A stretch of 64,000 bases of DNA from Streptomyces sp. RKAG290 (GCF_023701695.1 NZ_JAJOZC010000001.1:6075894-6139893); one strand, 5' to 3'; positions 8,946 to 18,245 are shown, counted from the first letter of the stretch. The notes: a model not told the origin generated them from the sequence alone. Made by a program: numbers and translations.

Positions 8946-9818
8946 TCAGGCAGCCGTGTCCAGCAGCCAGGTGAGAATCCTCGGCAGCGCGTGCAGCGCG
9001 TCGAAATGCGCGGCCGCCGGTTCCACCACCACCGTGGAGCCGGCGATGCGGCTCGCCAGCCAGCGGGTGTGCCCGACCGGTGAGAAGACGTCCTTCTCGC
9101 CGTGCCACAGCAGCACCGGACCGGTGATGTCGGCCGGGTCGAACCCCCAGGGACGGCTGAACGCGAGCGCGTCGTCGATCCAGCCGTACGCGGAAGTGCG
9201 CAGCCCTTCCCGGTAGTTGCGCAACAGCATGGACCGGACGCCGGCGTCGTTGACCACCAGCCGGTCGGAGTCGGTCAGCTCCCGGCGCAGATCGTCGATG
9301 AGCCGGACCGGGTTGTTCCTGATCACCGCGGACCGCGAGATGAACGACTCCGCGAGCCCGTCCGGGTCGGCGGCCGCCGTGGTGTACGCCAGCACATTGG
9401 AGGCGGCCATCCCGTCGAACCAGTCGAGTCCGTCGGCGTCCCAGGGGGCCAGGCCCACCAGGGCGGCGGTACGGGTGACCCGCTCGGGCATCAGCGCCGC
9501 GCAGGCCAGAGCGTGCGAGGCGCCGCCGGACCGGCCGACGACGGCGAACCGGTCCAGCCCGATATGGTCCGCGATGGCCCGTACGTCCTCCACCGCATCG
9601 GCGACGCAACGGCCGGGCTGCCGGTCGGAGTCGCCGTACCCGGGCCGGTCGTAAGTGATCAGCTGTGTCTTGCGCTGGTACAGCACCATGCCGCGCGGAG
9701 CCGGACCGAGCCTGCTGCCGGGCATCCCGTGCAGCAGGAAGACCGGTCTGCCGCGAGGATCCCCCAGACGCTCCACCACCAGTTGCCGTCCATCGGTTGC
9801 GCGCACCCGACTGCGCAC
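8946..9818 (-). CDS. Alpha/beta hydrolase
   Basis: This 290-residue protein has the alpha/beta-hydrolase landmarks: an HGMPGS oxyanion-type loop near residue 30, the nucleophile elbow GRSGG (V-V-G-R-S-G-G), an acidic residue in WHGEKDVFSP, and a late histidine in AAAHFDALH. No signal peptide is visible, so it should be cytoplasmic. The GTG start at 9818 has a strong AAGGAGG (9825-9831 on the opposite strand) 6 nt upstream. It converges with fxsT. The substrate cannot be predicted; proline iminopeptidase-like and haloalkane-type members share this outline. Confidence 0.8.
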   Translation of the reverse strand: MRSRVRATDGRQLVVERLGDPRGRPVFLLHGMPGSRLGPAPRGMVLYQRKTQLITYDRPGYGDSDRQPGRCVADAVEDVRAIADHIGLDRFAVVGRSGGASHALACAALMPERVTRTAALVGLAPWDADGLDWFDGMAASNVLAYTTAAADPDGLAESFISRSAVIRNNPVRLIDDLRRELTDSDRLVVNDAGVRSMLLRNYREGLRTSAYGWIDDALAFSRPWGFDPADITGPVLLWHGEKDVFSPVGHTRWLASRIAGSTVVVEPAAAHFDALHALPRILTWLLDTAA

Positions 9819-10238
9819 TCCGCGCCTCCTTGGTTCCGTGCGGGCACGACGTGCCCGGCTTTCCCCGCACCATTCGATGATGACCTATCAAGCTCCGTAC
9901 GGGGACTACGCGTTGACGGAAACCGGTCGGCCACGGAGAGGACGTACCGGTGCGGGCGTGCCGACCACGCCGAGAACCGGACCCGCAGGGGCGAATACCG
10001 GACAGGACTAGTCCTCACCCGCTGCTGACCGGATGGTTGCACGGGGTGTTCGCAGCCGGAATCGACAAGGCGTGACCTCCGGTAAGTGAAGGTGCCGAGG
10101 TCGAACCGGTGGTGCCGTGTGTGCGTCCTGAAGTCGGCCTTGTGTGCTATCGGCCTGCTCGGAATAGTGGGCGCCCAACATCCTCCGCTCACGGTCGGAC
10201 CCCACTTCCTCCGTGCGCGGCCCCACAGGAGGTCGAAG
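9819..10238. other. Intergenic region between divergent hydrolase and protease genes
   Basis: This 420-nt stretch holds both 5' regions. A weak promoter-like pair for the protease can be proposed: TTGTGT near 10140 and TAGTGG about 19 nt later. I see no gene with a credible ribosome binding site and codon bias. The in-frame extension of the protease upstream of 10239 lacks signal-peptide logic. Confidence 0.5.
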
Positions 10239-11324
10239 TTGAAGCATCGACGCATATCCAGGAAGCGCGCAGTGCTGGCCGGGTCGGCGGTGGTCGCCCT
10301 GGTTGCAGCAGGAGCGACGTTCCAGAGTGCGAACGCCAGTGACGGTGTACCGGAGGTCACCGCACGGACTCTCAACGCAGTCGCGGCCGGAAAGCTCGCC
10401 ACCGGCCTCGGGAAGGAACTGGGCGGCGACGCGGCCGGCGCGTACTACGACGCCAAGTCGAAGCACCTGGTGATGAACGTGGTCGACCAGGCCGCCGCCG
10501 AGCAGGTGCGGCAGGCGGGCGGCAAGGCGAGAGTCGTGCAGAACTCGCTCGCCGAGCTGAAGTCGGCCCGGCAGACCCTGGCCGGCAAGGCCACGATCCC
10601 CGGCACCTCATGGGCCGTCGACCCGGTCAGCAACCAGGTCGTCGTGACCGCCGACCGTACGGTCAAGGGCGCTGCCTGGCAGAAGATCAGCTCGGTGGTC
10701 GAGGGGCTGGGCGGCAAGGCCCAGCTCAAGAAGTCCGCCGGGGAGTTCAAGCCGCTCATCGCGGGCGGCGACGCGATCTGGGGCGACGGCGGGCGCTGCT
10801 CGCTCGGCTTCAACGTGGTCAAGGGCGGCGAGCCGTACTTCCTGACCGCCGGGCACTGCACCGAGGCGATCTCCAGCTGGTCGGACTCCCAGGGCGGCGC
10901 GGAGATCGGCACGAACGCGGGCTCGGAGTTCCCGGACAACGACTTCGGCCTGGTGAAGTACACCTCGGGCACGGCGCACCCCAGCGAGGTCGACCTCTAC
11001 AACGGCTCCACCCAGCCGATCACCAAGGCGGGCGAGGCGACCGTCGGGATGACGGTGACGCGCAGCGGCTCCACCACCCAGGTGCACGACGGTGAGGTGA
11101 CGGGGCTGGACGCCACGGTCAACTACGGCAACGGCGACATCGTCAACGGGCTGATCCAGACGACGGTCTGCGCCGAGCCCGGCGACAGCGGCGGTTCGCT
11201 CTTCGCCGGCGACACGGCGATCGGCCTGACCTCGGGCGGCAGCGGCGACTGCTCCTCGGGCGGCGAGACGTTCTTCCAGCCGGTGCCGGAGGCGCTGGCC
11301 GCGTTCGGGGCGGAGATCGGCTGA
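10239..11324 (+). CDS. Secreted S1 serine protease with alpha-lytic prodomain (streptogrisin type)
   Basis: A TTG start at 10239 is supported by AGGAGG at 10227-10232 and gives a Sec signal peptide (KHRRISRKRAVLAGSAVVALVAAG). An alpha-lytic-type prodomain follows, then the mature domain from about residue 170 (LIAGGDAIWGDGGRCSLGFNV). The catalytic triad is visible: His206 in LTAGHC, Asp235 in DNDFGLV and Ser317 in GDSGGS. The disulfide pairs typical of streptogrisins appear conserved. The 361-residue length and the lack of a C-terminal binding domain fit streptogrisin A, B or D-like enzymes rather than C. It would be exported as a zymogen that self-cleaves. It ends opposite the convergent DUF3533-like gene. 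Confidence 0.92.
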   Translation: MKHRRISRKRAVLAGSAVVALVAAGATFQSANASDGVPEVTARTLNAVAAGKLATGLGKELGGDAAGAYYDAKSKHLVMNVVDQAAAEQVRQAGGKARVVQNSLAELKSARQTLAGKATIPGTSWAVDPVSNQVVVTADRTVKGAAWQKISSVVEGLGGKAQLKKSAGEFKPLIAGGDAIWGDGGRCSLGFNVVKGGEPYFLTAGHCTEAISSWSDSQGGAEIGTNAGSEFPDNDFGLVKYTSGTAHPSEVDLYNGSTQPITKAGEATVGMTVTRSGSTTQVHDGEVTGLDATVNYGNGDIVNGLIQTTVCAEPGDSGGSLFAGDTAIGLTSGGSGDCSSGGETFFQPVPEALAAFGAEIG

Positions 11325-11332
11325 CCGAAGAC

Positions 11333-11360
11333 GGGTGCGCCGGGACAGCGCGGCGCACCC
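11333..11360. terminator. Bidirectional hairpin terminator
   Basis: GGGTGCGCCG (11333-11342) pairs perfectly with CGGCGCACCC (11351-11360) across an 8-nt loop. It lies in the short gap between two convergent genes. Confidence 0.7.
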
Positions 11361-11381
11361 CGCACCCGGTCCGGCTCTGAA

Positions 11382-12422
11382 TCAGCCGGACAGGGTGGAG
11401 CCCGCGTGCGAAGCCGGAGGCGAATCCGCCTCCGGCTTCCTGCGCATCGCCATCAGGAGGGTGACGGCCGTGCCCGCCACCGCCCACGCGGACAGCACCA
11501 GCAGCGGTCCGGTCACCGCGTTTCCCTTGAAGTACGCGATCGAGCGCGCCACCCAGGTCCCGGCCCCCGGCGGCAGCGCGGGGCCGATCGCCCGCCAGAA
11601 GTCCGGCAGCATCGGGAGCGGGAAGGCGCCGCCCGCGCTCGGGTTGCCCGCGATCACCACGAGCAGGACGGCCAGGCCGATGCCGACGATGCCGGTGAGT
11701 GCCTGCAGGGCCAGTGTGATCATGCCGACCGCGAAGACGGTGAGCGCGCCCAGGCCCGACAGCCCCCAGAAGCTTCCGGGCAGGGCCCCGAGGATCGGGC
11801 CGATGATGATCGCGCCGCCGATTCCGCCCGCGATCGAGTACAGCGCCATGACCCCGGTCCGGATCACCGCGCGCTGACGGTTGGCGGGGCGGCTGCCGGC
11901 GCTGATCGCCAGGATCGAGGCGCAGAGGTAGCCGCCGACGCACCAGCCCACGACCAGGTAGAAGGACGAGAGTCCGTCGAAGTCCTGGTCCGATGCCGGG
12001 GCCACGTCCACGGAGCGGACCGTGCGCCGCTGGGTGAGATCGACCTTCGCGATGATCTTCGTCAGCGAGTCGGCCAGGACGGTGCCCCCGCCGGAGGCGA
12101 CCAGCACGGTGTCGGTGGTGCCCCTGGGGCTGACGATCACGGCGCCGTCGATGTCACGGTCGAGGATCTGCCGGCGGGCGGTGGCGACGTCGCTGACCGC
12201 GCGGGGGTCCAGCGGACCGCCGGGGAGATCCTTCAGTTCGGTGACGAGGCGGGCCGACATCTGCTGGGGTGCGACGACCCCGAAGGGGACGTCCGTCGGC
12301 TTCGGGTTGTGCAGCGCGCCGACGTAGGACGCGATGAAGAGCAGTTGCAACGCCAGCACGCCGATGACGAGCAGTGCGGCCCGCGGAGTCACGGCGTTCT
12401 TCACCTCGTCAGCGAAAGTCAT
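11382..12422 (-). CDS. DUF3533/YhgE-like ABC-2-type membrane protein
   Basis: A 346-residue membrane protein with one N-terminal membrane helix (AALLVIGVLALQLLFIASYVGAL), an extracytoplasmic domain of about 130 residues (VPFGVVAPQQMSARLVTEL...), then about five to six further helices in the second half. This is the layout of the DUF3533 and YhgE/Pip-like families, some members of which work in export or phage adsorption. No ATPase partner is adjacent, so a transport role is uncertain. The start is supported by a G-rich ribosome binding site. The gene is divergent from dnaE2, but the LexA box lies about 80 bp upstream of its start, so SOS control of this gene is possible though unproven. Confidence 0.65.
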   Translation of the reverse strand: MTFADEVKNAVTPRAALLVIGVLALQLLFIASYVGALHNPKPTDVPFGVVAPQQMSARLVTELKDLPGGPLDPRAVSDVATARRQILDRDIDGAVIVSPRGTTDTVLVASGGGTVLADSLTKIIAKVDLTQRRTVRSVDVAPASDQDFDGLSSFYLVVGWCVGGYLCASILAISAGSRPANRQRAVIRTGVMALYSIAGGIGGAIIIGPILGALPGSFWGLSGLGALTVFAVGMITLALQALTGIVGIGLAVLLVVIAGNPSAGGAFPLPMLPDFWRAIGPALPPGAGTWVARSIAYFKGNAVTGPLLVLSAWAVAGTAVTLLMAMRRKPEADSPPASHAGSTLSG

Positions 12423-12502
12423 GCCCCCACCGTCCGGGGTGGCCGTCGCTCACGCAGTCGGGGCCGGGCCGAATGGCTGAGAGGGTGGCCCGGACTCGGG
12501 TA

Positions 12503-12518
12503 TCGCACGAATGTTCGA
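12503..12518. promoter_or_regulatory. LexA (SOS) box
   Basis: The sequence TCGCAC-GAAT-GTTCGA matches 11 of the 12 defined positions of the actinobacterial LexA consensus TCGAAC-N4-GTTCGA. It is followed at about 12529-12534 by a -10-like TATGGT and lies 58 nt upstream of the dnaE2 start, so LexA bound here would block that promoter. Confidence 0.85.
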
Positions 12519-12576
12519 AACTTGGTCTATGGTGGAGAGCGAGGGGGTGGCGTACGGATCGGTCCAGGAGGTGCAG

Positions 12577-15500
12577 GTGCCCGGGTTCACGCATCTGCAT
12601 ACCGTTTCCGGGTTCTCCCTGCGGTACGGGGCCTCGCACCCGGAGCGGCTGGCGGAGCGCGCCGCCGAGCGGGGGATGGACGCCCTCGCGCTGACCGACC
12701 GGGACACCCTTGCGGGGACGGTCCGGTTCGCCAAGGCCTGCGAGCAGGCCGGTGTGCGGCCGGTCTTCGGGGTGGAGCTCGCGGTGGCCCCCGCCGGGCG
12801 CGCGGAGGGCGACGGGCGTACGCACCGGCTGCGGACCCCGGTCCGCGGCGGTGCCTTTGTCGACGAATCCGCACCCCGGGTCACCTTCCTCGCCCGCGAC
12901 GGCGCGCAGGGCTGGGCCGAACTGTGCCGCCTCGTCACCGCCGCCCATGCCGCCGTTCCCGACGGCGGCCGGCCCCTGGCCGAACGGTCCGTGCTGCCCG
13001 CCGAAGGGCTCACCGTGCTGCTCGGCCCGGCCTCCGAGGTGGGCAGGGCGCTGGCCGCCGGCCGCCCCGACCGGGCCGCCGCCCTGCTCGCCCCCTGGCG
13101 GGAGATGTACGGCGACGACCTGCGGCTCGAAGCCGTGCACCACGGCCGTGACGGCACCGGACCCGGTTCGCTGCGGCTCGCCGCCCGCACCGTGGGCTTC
13201 GCCGCCGAACAGGGCATCCGGGCGGTACTGACGAACGCCGTCCGGTACGCCGACCCCGGGCAGGGGCCGGTCGCCGACGTGCTCGACTCGGCGCGCAGGC
13301 TCGTCCCCGTCGATCCGCGCCGCGCCCCCCTCGACAGCGGTGAGCGCTGGCTCAAGGACGCCCGCGCGATGGCGGCGACCGCCGAGCGGATCACCTCCGC
13401 TGCCGGACTGGGGCCGGACGCCGGGGCGCGGCTGCTCGCGGAGACCCGGCACACCGCCGACGCCTGCGCCGTCGACCCCGAGGGTGACATCGGCCTCGGC
13501 TCCGTCCACTTTCCCGAGCCGCATCTCGTCGGTGCCGGCCGCCGCACCGCGCAGCGGGTGCTGACCTCCCGCGCCACCGCGGGCATGGTGCTGCGCGGCT
13601 ACGACCGCAGACGCGACTACTGGGACCGGATGCACCACGAGCTGGACATCATCGCCCACCACGGCTTCGCCTCGTACTTCCTCACGGTCGCCCAAGTGGT
13701 GGACGACGTAAGGGAGATGAATATCCGGGTGGCCGCCCGCGGCTCCGGGGCCGGCTCCCTGGTCAACCACCTCCTCGGCATTGCCCACGCCGACCCGGTC
13801 GAGCACGGCCTGCTGATGGAACGCTTCCTGTCCAAGCGCCGCTTCGTGCTGCCCGACATCGACATCGACGTCGAGTCGGCCCGCCGCCTCGACGTCTACC
13901 GCGCGATCATCGGCCGCTTCGGCGCGGAGCGGGTCGCCACCGTCGCCATGCCCGAGACCTACCGGGTGCGGCACGCCATCCGGGACGTCGGTGCCGCGCT
14001 CTCCATGAACCCGGCCGAGACCGACCGGCTGGCCAAGGCCTTCCCGCACATCCGGGCCCGCGACGCCCTCACGGCCATGGAGGAACTGCCCGAACTGCGC
14101 GAGGTGGCACGGGAGAAGGAGAAGTACGGGCGGCTGTGGGAGCTGGTGGAGGCGCTGGACGCACTGCCGCGCGGCATCGCCATGCACCCGTGCGGGGTCC
14201 TCCTCTCGGACGCCTCGCTGCTGCGCCGCACCCCCGTCATGCCCACCAGCGGCGAGGGCTTCCCGATGGCGCAGTTCGACAAGGAGGACGTGGAGGACCT
14301 CGGGCTGCTCAAGCTCGATGTACTGGGCGTACGGATGCAGTCGGCGATGGCGCACGCGGTCACGGAGGTGAAACGGGCCTCGGGGCGGGAGGTGGACCTG
14401 GACGCCGTGCCGCCGGGCGACCCGGAGACGTACCGGCTGATCAGGACCGCCGAGACGCTGGGCTGTTTCCAGATCGAGTCGCCCGGCCAGCGCGACCTGG
14501 TCGGCAGGCTCCAGCCGGCCACCTTCCACGATCTGGTGGTCGACATCTCGCTCTTCCGGCCCGGACCGGTCGCCGCCGACATGGTGCGTCCGTTCATCGA
14601 GGCCCGGCACGGCCGCGCGCCCGTCCGCTATCCGCACCCCGACCTGGAGAGGCCGCTGCGCGAGACGTACGGAGTGGTGGTCTTCCACGAGCAGATCATC
14701 GAGATGGTCGACATCATGACCGGCTGCGGCCGGGACGAGGCCGACCGGGTCCGGCGCGGGCTCTCCGACCCCGAGTCGCAGGGCCGGATCAGGCTCTGGT
14801 TCGCGCAGCACGCGGCGGCGAGGAAGTACGGCGCCGAAGTGATCGCCCGCGCCTGGGAGATCATCGAGGCGTTCGGCAGCTACGGCTTCTGCAAGGCGCA
14901 CGCGGTCGCCTTCGCGGTGCCGACGTACCAGTCGGCCTGGCTGAAGGTGCATCACCCGGCTGCCTTCTACGCCGGGCTGCTCACCCACGACCCCGGGATG
15001 TACCCGAAGCGGCTGCTGCTCGCGGATGCCCGGCGGCGCGGGGTGCCGGTGCTGCCGCTGGATGTGAACCGGTCGGCGGCGGTCCATCGAATCGAACTGG
15101 TGTCCGGTGACGGGGTGCGGGGGGAGGTCTGGGGACTGCGGCTGGCGCTCTCGGACGTCCACGGGATCAGTGCGGCCGAGGTCGCCCGGATCGAGGCCGG
15201 GCAGCCCTACGCCTCGCTGCTGGACTTCTGGCAGCGGGCCAGACCGGGCAAGCCGGCCGCCGAACGGCTGGCCCAGGTCGGCGCGTTGGACGCGTTCGGC
15301 GCCAACCGGCGCGATCTGCTGCTGCACCTGTCCGAACTCCACCGTGCCCAGCGGGGCGCGGGCTCCGGCGGCGGCGGGGGCGCGCAGCTCCCGCTCGGCG
15401 GCGGGCACCGGACCGGCTCCATCGGCCTGCCCGACCTCAACGAGGCGGAACGGCTCAGCGCCGAGCTCGGCGTGCTGAGCATGGATGTATCCCGCCACCT

Positions 15501-16056
15501 GATGAGCGATCACCACGCCTTCCTGGAGGAGCTCGGCGCGCTCTCCGCCAAGCGGCTGCGCGAGGCGCGGCACGGGGAGACCGTGCTGGTCGCGGGCGCC
15601 AAGGCGGCCACCCAGACCCCACCGATCCGCTCCGGCCGCCGGGTCGTCTTCACCACCCTGGACGACGGTACGGGCCTGGTCGACCTGGCCTTCTTCGACG
15701 ACAGCCACGCCGCCTGCGCGCACACCGTCTTCCACTCCTGGCTGCTGCTGGTGCGCGGGGTGGTCCAGCGGCGCGGGCCGCGGAGCCTGAGCGTGGTCGG
15801 CGCCGCCGCCTGGAATCTGGCCGAGCTGGCCGAACTGCGGCGTACCGGTGGACTCGACGCGGTCGCGGCCCGGCTGGCGCAGGCGCCCGAGCCGCAGGCG
15901 TCCGGCCCGGAGAAGGAGGAGGCGCCCGACGAGGGCCGCCGGATCCGAATGCCCACCGGATACGAGATGAACCCGTGGTCCGACCTGCAGCCGCCCGGCG
16001 AGGGGACGCCCACCGGACGGAAACTGTGGCACCAGAGCCCGGGGAGCGCGGGATGA
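12577..16056 (+). CDS. dnaE2: Error-prone DNA polymerase III alpha subunit DnaE2
   Basis: A C-family polymerase used in damage-induced mutagenic translesion synthesis. The GTG at 12577 has AGGAGG at 12566-12571 and yields the conserved N-terminus MPGFTHLHTVSGFSLRYGASHPERLAERA; the upstream ATG at 12511 lies inside the LexA box and is rejected. The N-terminal PHP domain is visible (FTHLH..SG, LALTDRD). The catalytic aspartate cluster appears as PDIDIDVESARR, followed by helix-hairpin-helix and OB-fold regions. At 1159 residues it is the expected length for DnaE2. It overlaps the next gene by 4 nt (ATGA). SOS induction is predicted from the LexA box; S. coelicolor SCO1739 is the ortholog I have in mind. 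Confidence 0.93.
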   Translation: MPGFTHLHTVSGFSLRYGASHPERLAERAAERGMDALALTDRDTLAGTVRFAKACEQAGVRPVFGVELAVAPAGRAEGDGRTHRLRTPVRGGAFVDESAPRVTFLARDGAQGWAELCRLVTAAHAAVPDGGRPLAERSVLPAEGLTVLLGPASEVGRALAAGRPDRAAALLAPWREMYGDDLRLEAVHHGRDGTGPGSLRLAARTVGFAAEQGIRAVLTNAVRYADPGQGPVADVLDSARRLVPVDPRRAPLDSGERWLKDARAMAATAERITSAAGLGPDAGARLLAETRHTADACAVDPEGDIGLGSVHFPEPHLVGAGRRTAQRVLTSRATAGMVLRGYDRRRDYWDRMHHELDIIAHHGFASYFLTVAQVVDDVREMNIRVAARGSGAGSLVNHLLGIAHADPVEHGLLMERFLSKRRFVLPDIDIDVESARRLDVYRAIIGRFGAERVATVAMPETYRVRHAIRDVGAALSMNPAETDRLAKAFPHIRARDALTAMEELPELREVAREKEKYGRLWELVEALDALPRGIAMHPCGVLLSDASLLRRTPVMPTSGEGFPMAQFDKEDVEDLGLLKLDVLGVRMQSAMAHAVTEVKRASGREVDLDAVPPGDPETYRLIRTAETLGCFQIESPGQRDLVGRLQPATFHDLVVDISLFRPGPVAADMVRPFIEARHGRAPVRYPHPDLERPLRETYGVVVFHEQIIEMVDIMTGCGRDEADRVRRGLSDPESQGRIRLWFAQHAAARKYGAEVIARAWEIIEAFGSYGFCKAHAVAFAVPTYQSAWLKVHHPAAFYAGLLTHDPGMYPKRLLLADARRRGVPVLPLDVNRSAAVHRIELVSGDGVRGEVWGLRLALSDVHGISAAEVARIEAGQPYASLLDFWQRARPGKPAAERLAQVGALDAFGANRRDLLLHLSELHRAQRGAGSGGGGGAQLPLGGGHRTGSIGLPDLNEAERLSAELGVLSMDVSRHLMSDHHAFLEELGALSAKRLREARHGETVLVAGAKAATQTPPIRSGRRVVFTTLDDGTGLVDLAFFDDSHAACAHTVFHSWLLLVRGVVQRRGPRSLSVVGAAAWNLAELAELRRTGGLDAVAARLAQAPEPQASGPEKEEAPDEGRRIRMPTGYEMNPWSDLQPPGEGTPTGRKLWHQSPGSAG

Positions 16057-17051
16057 GCGAGCAGCCCGGCATCCTCTGCCTGCGGTTCCGCCAGGTCGGC
16101 GGCGGGGAGCCGGACGGCGCCGGCTACCCGGGACTGCTGGCCCTCCTCGGCTCCTTCACCCCGGTCGTCGAGGCGGCGCCGCCCGACGGGGCGCTCGCCG
16201 ATGTGCGCGGCGCGCTGCGCTACTTCGGGCGGGACGTCGCCGGCCTCGCCGCGGTGATCCGGGTCCGCGCGCTGGCCCTGCACGGCGTGGACTGCGCGAT
16301 CGGGGCCGCCGAGAACCCGATGCTGGCACGGATGGCGGCGCGGCGGGCCGCGCCCGGGAAGACCTTCGTGGTGCCCGTCGGCGGGGCCGCCGCCTTCCTC
16401 GCGGACCGGCCGGCCGCCGCGCTGGACGGCGTCGGGGCGGCGACGGCCCGCACCCTGTGCGGGTACGGGCTCGACTCCGTCGGCCGGATCGCGGCCGCCC
16501 CGCTCGGCACCCTGCAGCGGATCACCGGGGTGCGGACCGGGCGCGAACTGTGGGAGCGGTCGCAGGGCATCGACCGTACGGCGGTGGTGCCGAACGCCGC
16601 CGCCAGGTCGGTAGCCGCCGAACGGACCTTCCCGCGCGACGAGCTGGACCGGGAGCGGCAGCGGCGTGCGCTCATGTCGCTCACCGAGGAGCTCGGGGCG
16701 AGGATGCGCGGCGAGGGACAGGTGTGCCGTTCGCTCGCGGTCTCCGTGCGCTACGCCGACCGGACCGGTTACTCGACGCTGACCCGCAGCCGTACGCTCC
16801 GCGAGGCCACCGCCCACTCCGCGGAGCTCACCGCACTCGCGTACCGGATCCATGACTCGTTCGCCCTGCAGCGGGCCCGGGTGCGGGGGATCGCGCTGCG
16901 CGCCGAGGGACTCGCCGACGCCGGGCGGGCCGCGCACCAGCTGACCTTCGACCCGGTGGACGAACGGGCGCGGCGGATCGAGGCGGTCGCGGACCGGCTG
17001 CGGGCCCGGTTCGGGCCCCAGGCCGTGATGCCCGGGCGACTCGCGGCCTGA
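16053..17051 (+). CDS. Y-family polymerase-like protein, ImuB type, apparently lacking catalytic residues
   Basis: A 332-residue protein starting at ATG 16053 inside the dnaE2 stop, so translation is coupled. The helix-hairpin-helix region (LDGVGAATARTLCGYGLDSVGRIAAAPLGTLQRITG) and the little-finger region (RSVAAERTFPRDELDRERQRRALMSLTEELGARM) follow the DinB/ImuB pattern. The motif I Asp found in MDAFFASVEQ-type sequences is absent (ILCLRFRQVG), and the SIDE motif is replaced by LADVRGALRYFG. This suggests a non-catalytic adaptor that recruits DnaE2 to the clamp, as ImuB does. It is often annotated as DNA polymerase IV in Streptomyces. No ImuA partner is adjacent. Confidence 0.82.
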   Translation: MSEQPGILCLRFRQVGGGEPDGAGYPGLLALLGSFTPVVEAAPPDGALADVRGALRYFGRDVAGLAAVIRVRALALHGVDCAIGAAENPMLARMAARRAAPGKTFVVPVGGAAAFLADRPAAALDGVGAATARTLCGYGLDSVGRIAAAPLGTLQRITGVRTGRELWERSQGIDRTAVVPNAAARSVAAERTFPRDELDRERQRRALMSLTEELGARMRGEGQVCRSLAVSVRYADRTGYSTLTRSRTLREATAHSAELTALAYRIHDSFALQRARVRGIALRAEGLADAGRAAHQLTFDPVDERARRIEAVADRLRARFGPQAVMPGRLAA

Positions 17052-17083
17052 CCTGACCGCCGGGGGCTGTCCTGAAGCTACGG

Positions 17084-17143
17084 TTACTCCCGCGTCAGTT
17101 TTTACCGACGCGTAACTTCCCACCCCACCTTACTCATGCGTAA
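17084..17143. promoter_or_regulatory. Three TTAC-N6-GTAA operator-like sites upstream of secreted lipase
   Basis: TTACTCCCGCGTCA (17084-17097), TTACCGACGCGTAA (17102-17115) and TTACTCATGCGTAA (17130-17143) share a 14-bp pattern. The second and third are TTAC-N6-GTAA, and the first has GTCA at its right end. They end about 96 nt before the lipase start. The regulator is unknown. Confidence 0.55.
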
Positions 17144-17239
17144 TTTGGCATGAGCACATAGAGCGTCGTCAGAACTTGTGGTCCGGGCCGCAGGGTGCAC
17201 AGACATCGCAACTCCCTTGAGCCGCAAGGAGACCACACG

Positions 17240-18133
17240 ATGCTGCCCTGGATCCGTGCACCGCGCACCCCTCGTGCGCGGAGAACCCTCGCCGCACTGC
17301 TCCTCGCCGTCGCCGCAGTCGCCACCCCCACGGCCACTGCCGCTGCAGCCGCCCCCACCGCCGCCACAGCCACTTCGCGTGGCTGGAACGACTACTCCTG
17401 CAAACCCTCCGCAGCCCACCCCCGCCCCGTCGTCCTGGTCCATGGAACCTTCGGGAACTCGGTCGACAACTGGCTCGTCCTGGCCCCCTACCTGGTGAAC
17501 CGGGGCTACTGCGTCTACTCGCTCGACTACGGGCAGCTCCCCGGTGTGCCGCTCTTCAACGGCCTGGGCCCGATCGACAAGTCGGCCGGTCAGCTCGCCA
17601 CCTTCGTCGACAAGGTGCTCGCCTCCACCGGGACGTCCAAGGCGGACATCGTCGGCCACTCCCAGGGCGGCATGATGCCGAACTACTACCTGAAGTTCCT
17701 CGGCGGGCAGTCCAAGGTGAACGCCATGATCGGGCTCGCGCCCGACAACCACGGCACCACCCTCCTCGGCCTGGCGAACCTGCTGCCGTACTTCCCGGGC
17801 GCCGGGGGCCTGCTCAACTCCGCCACTCCCGGACTCGCCGACCAGGTCGCCGGCTCCCCCTTCATCACCAAGCTCAACGCGGGCGGCGACACCGTGCCCG
17901 GCGTGCACTACACCGTCATCGCGACCAGGTACGACGAGGTGGTGACCCCGTACCGGACGCAGTTCCTGGACGGACCGGACGTGCACAACGTCCTGCTCCA
18001 GGACCTGTGCCCGGTCGACCTGTCCGAGCACGTGGCGATCGGGACCATCGACCGGGTCGCCTACCACGAGGTGGCGAACGCCCTGGATCCGGCGCACGCC
18101 ACCCGCACCACCTGCGCCTCGGCAGTCGGCTAG
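17240..18133 (+). CDS. Secreted lipase, alpha/beta-hydrolase lipase class 2 type
   Basis: The ATG at 17240 follows AAGGAG (17227-17231) and gives a Sec signal peptide rich in alanine (RRTLAALLLAVAAVATPTATAAAAA). The mature part has VVLVHGTFGNSVDNW near the oxyanion hole, the nucleophile Ser141 in GHSQGG, an acidic candidate in TRYDEVVTPY and His in LSEHVAI. Six cysteines suggest disulfides. The 297-residue size fits Streptomyces extracellular triacylglycerol lipases/esterases (SCO1735 type, from memory). It is preceded by an unusual three-site operator array and ends near hairpins shared with the convergent LPMO gene. Confidence 0.88.
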   Translation: MLPWIRAPRTPRARRTLAALLLAVAAVATPTATAAAAAPTAATATSRGWNDYSCKPSAAHPRPVVLVHGTFGNSVDNWLVLAPYLVNRGYCVYSLDYGQLPGVPLFNGLGPIDKSAGQLATFVDKVLASTGTSKADIVGHSQGGMMPNYYLKFLGGQSKVNAMIGLAPDNHGTTLLGLANLLPYFPGAGGLLNSATPGLADQVAGSPFITKLNAGGDTVPGVHYTVIATRYDEVVTPYRTQFLDGPDVHNVLLQDLCPVDLSEHVAIGTIDRVAYHEVANALDPAHATRTTCASAVG

Positions 18134-18245
18134 GCCCTCTCGTTCGGATCAGGCCGGATCATGCCGGGCTCGCCTGCCCCGGTGCCTGATACGGCCTGAT
18201 CCACACCCGGCGGCCCAAACAGGACCGGACGGCCCTGGGCAGATC

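Noticed and set aside
6337..9891. A long minus-strand frame opposite fxsT and the hydrolase
   Set aside because: Low-complexity Arg/Gly/Val composition, and it crosses two genes with recognised domains.
12511..12576. ATG at 12511 as the dnaE2 start
   Set aside because: It lies inside the LexA box and has no ribosome binding site. The GTG at 12577 has AGGAGG and gives the conserved N-terminus.
12409..16032. A 1207-codon open frame on the minus strand opposite dnaE2
   Set aside because: It is a mirror of a strongly GC-biased gene. It has no domain, no ribosome binding site and no proper codon-position bias.
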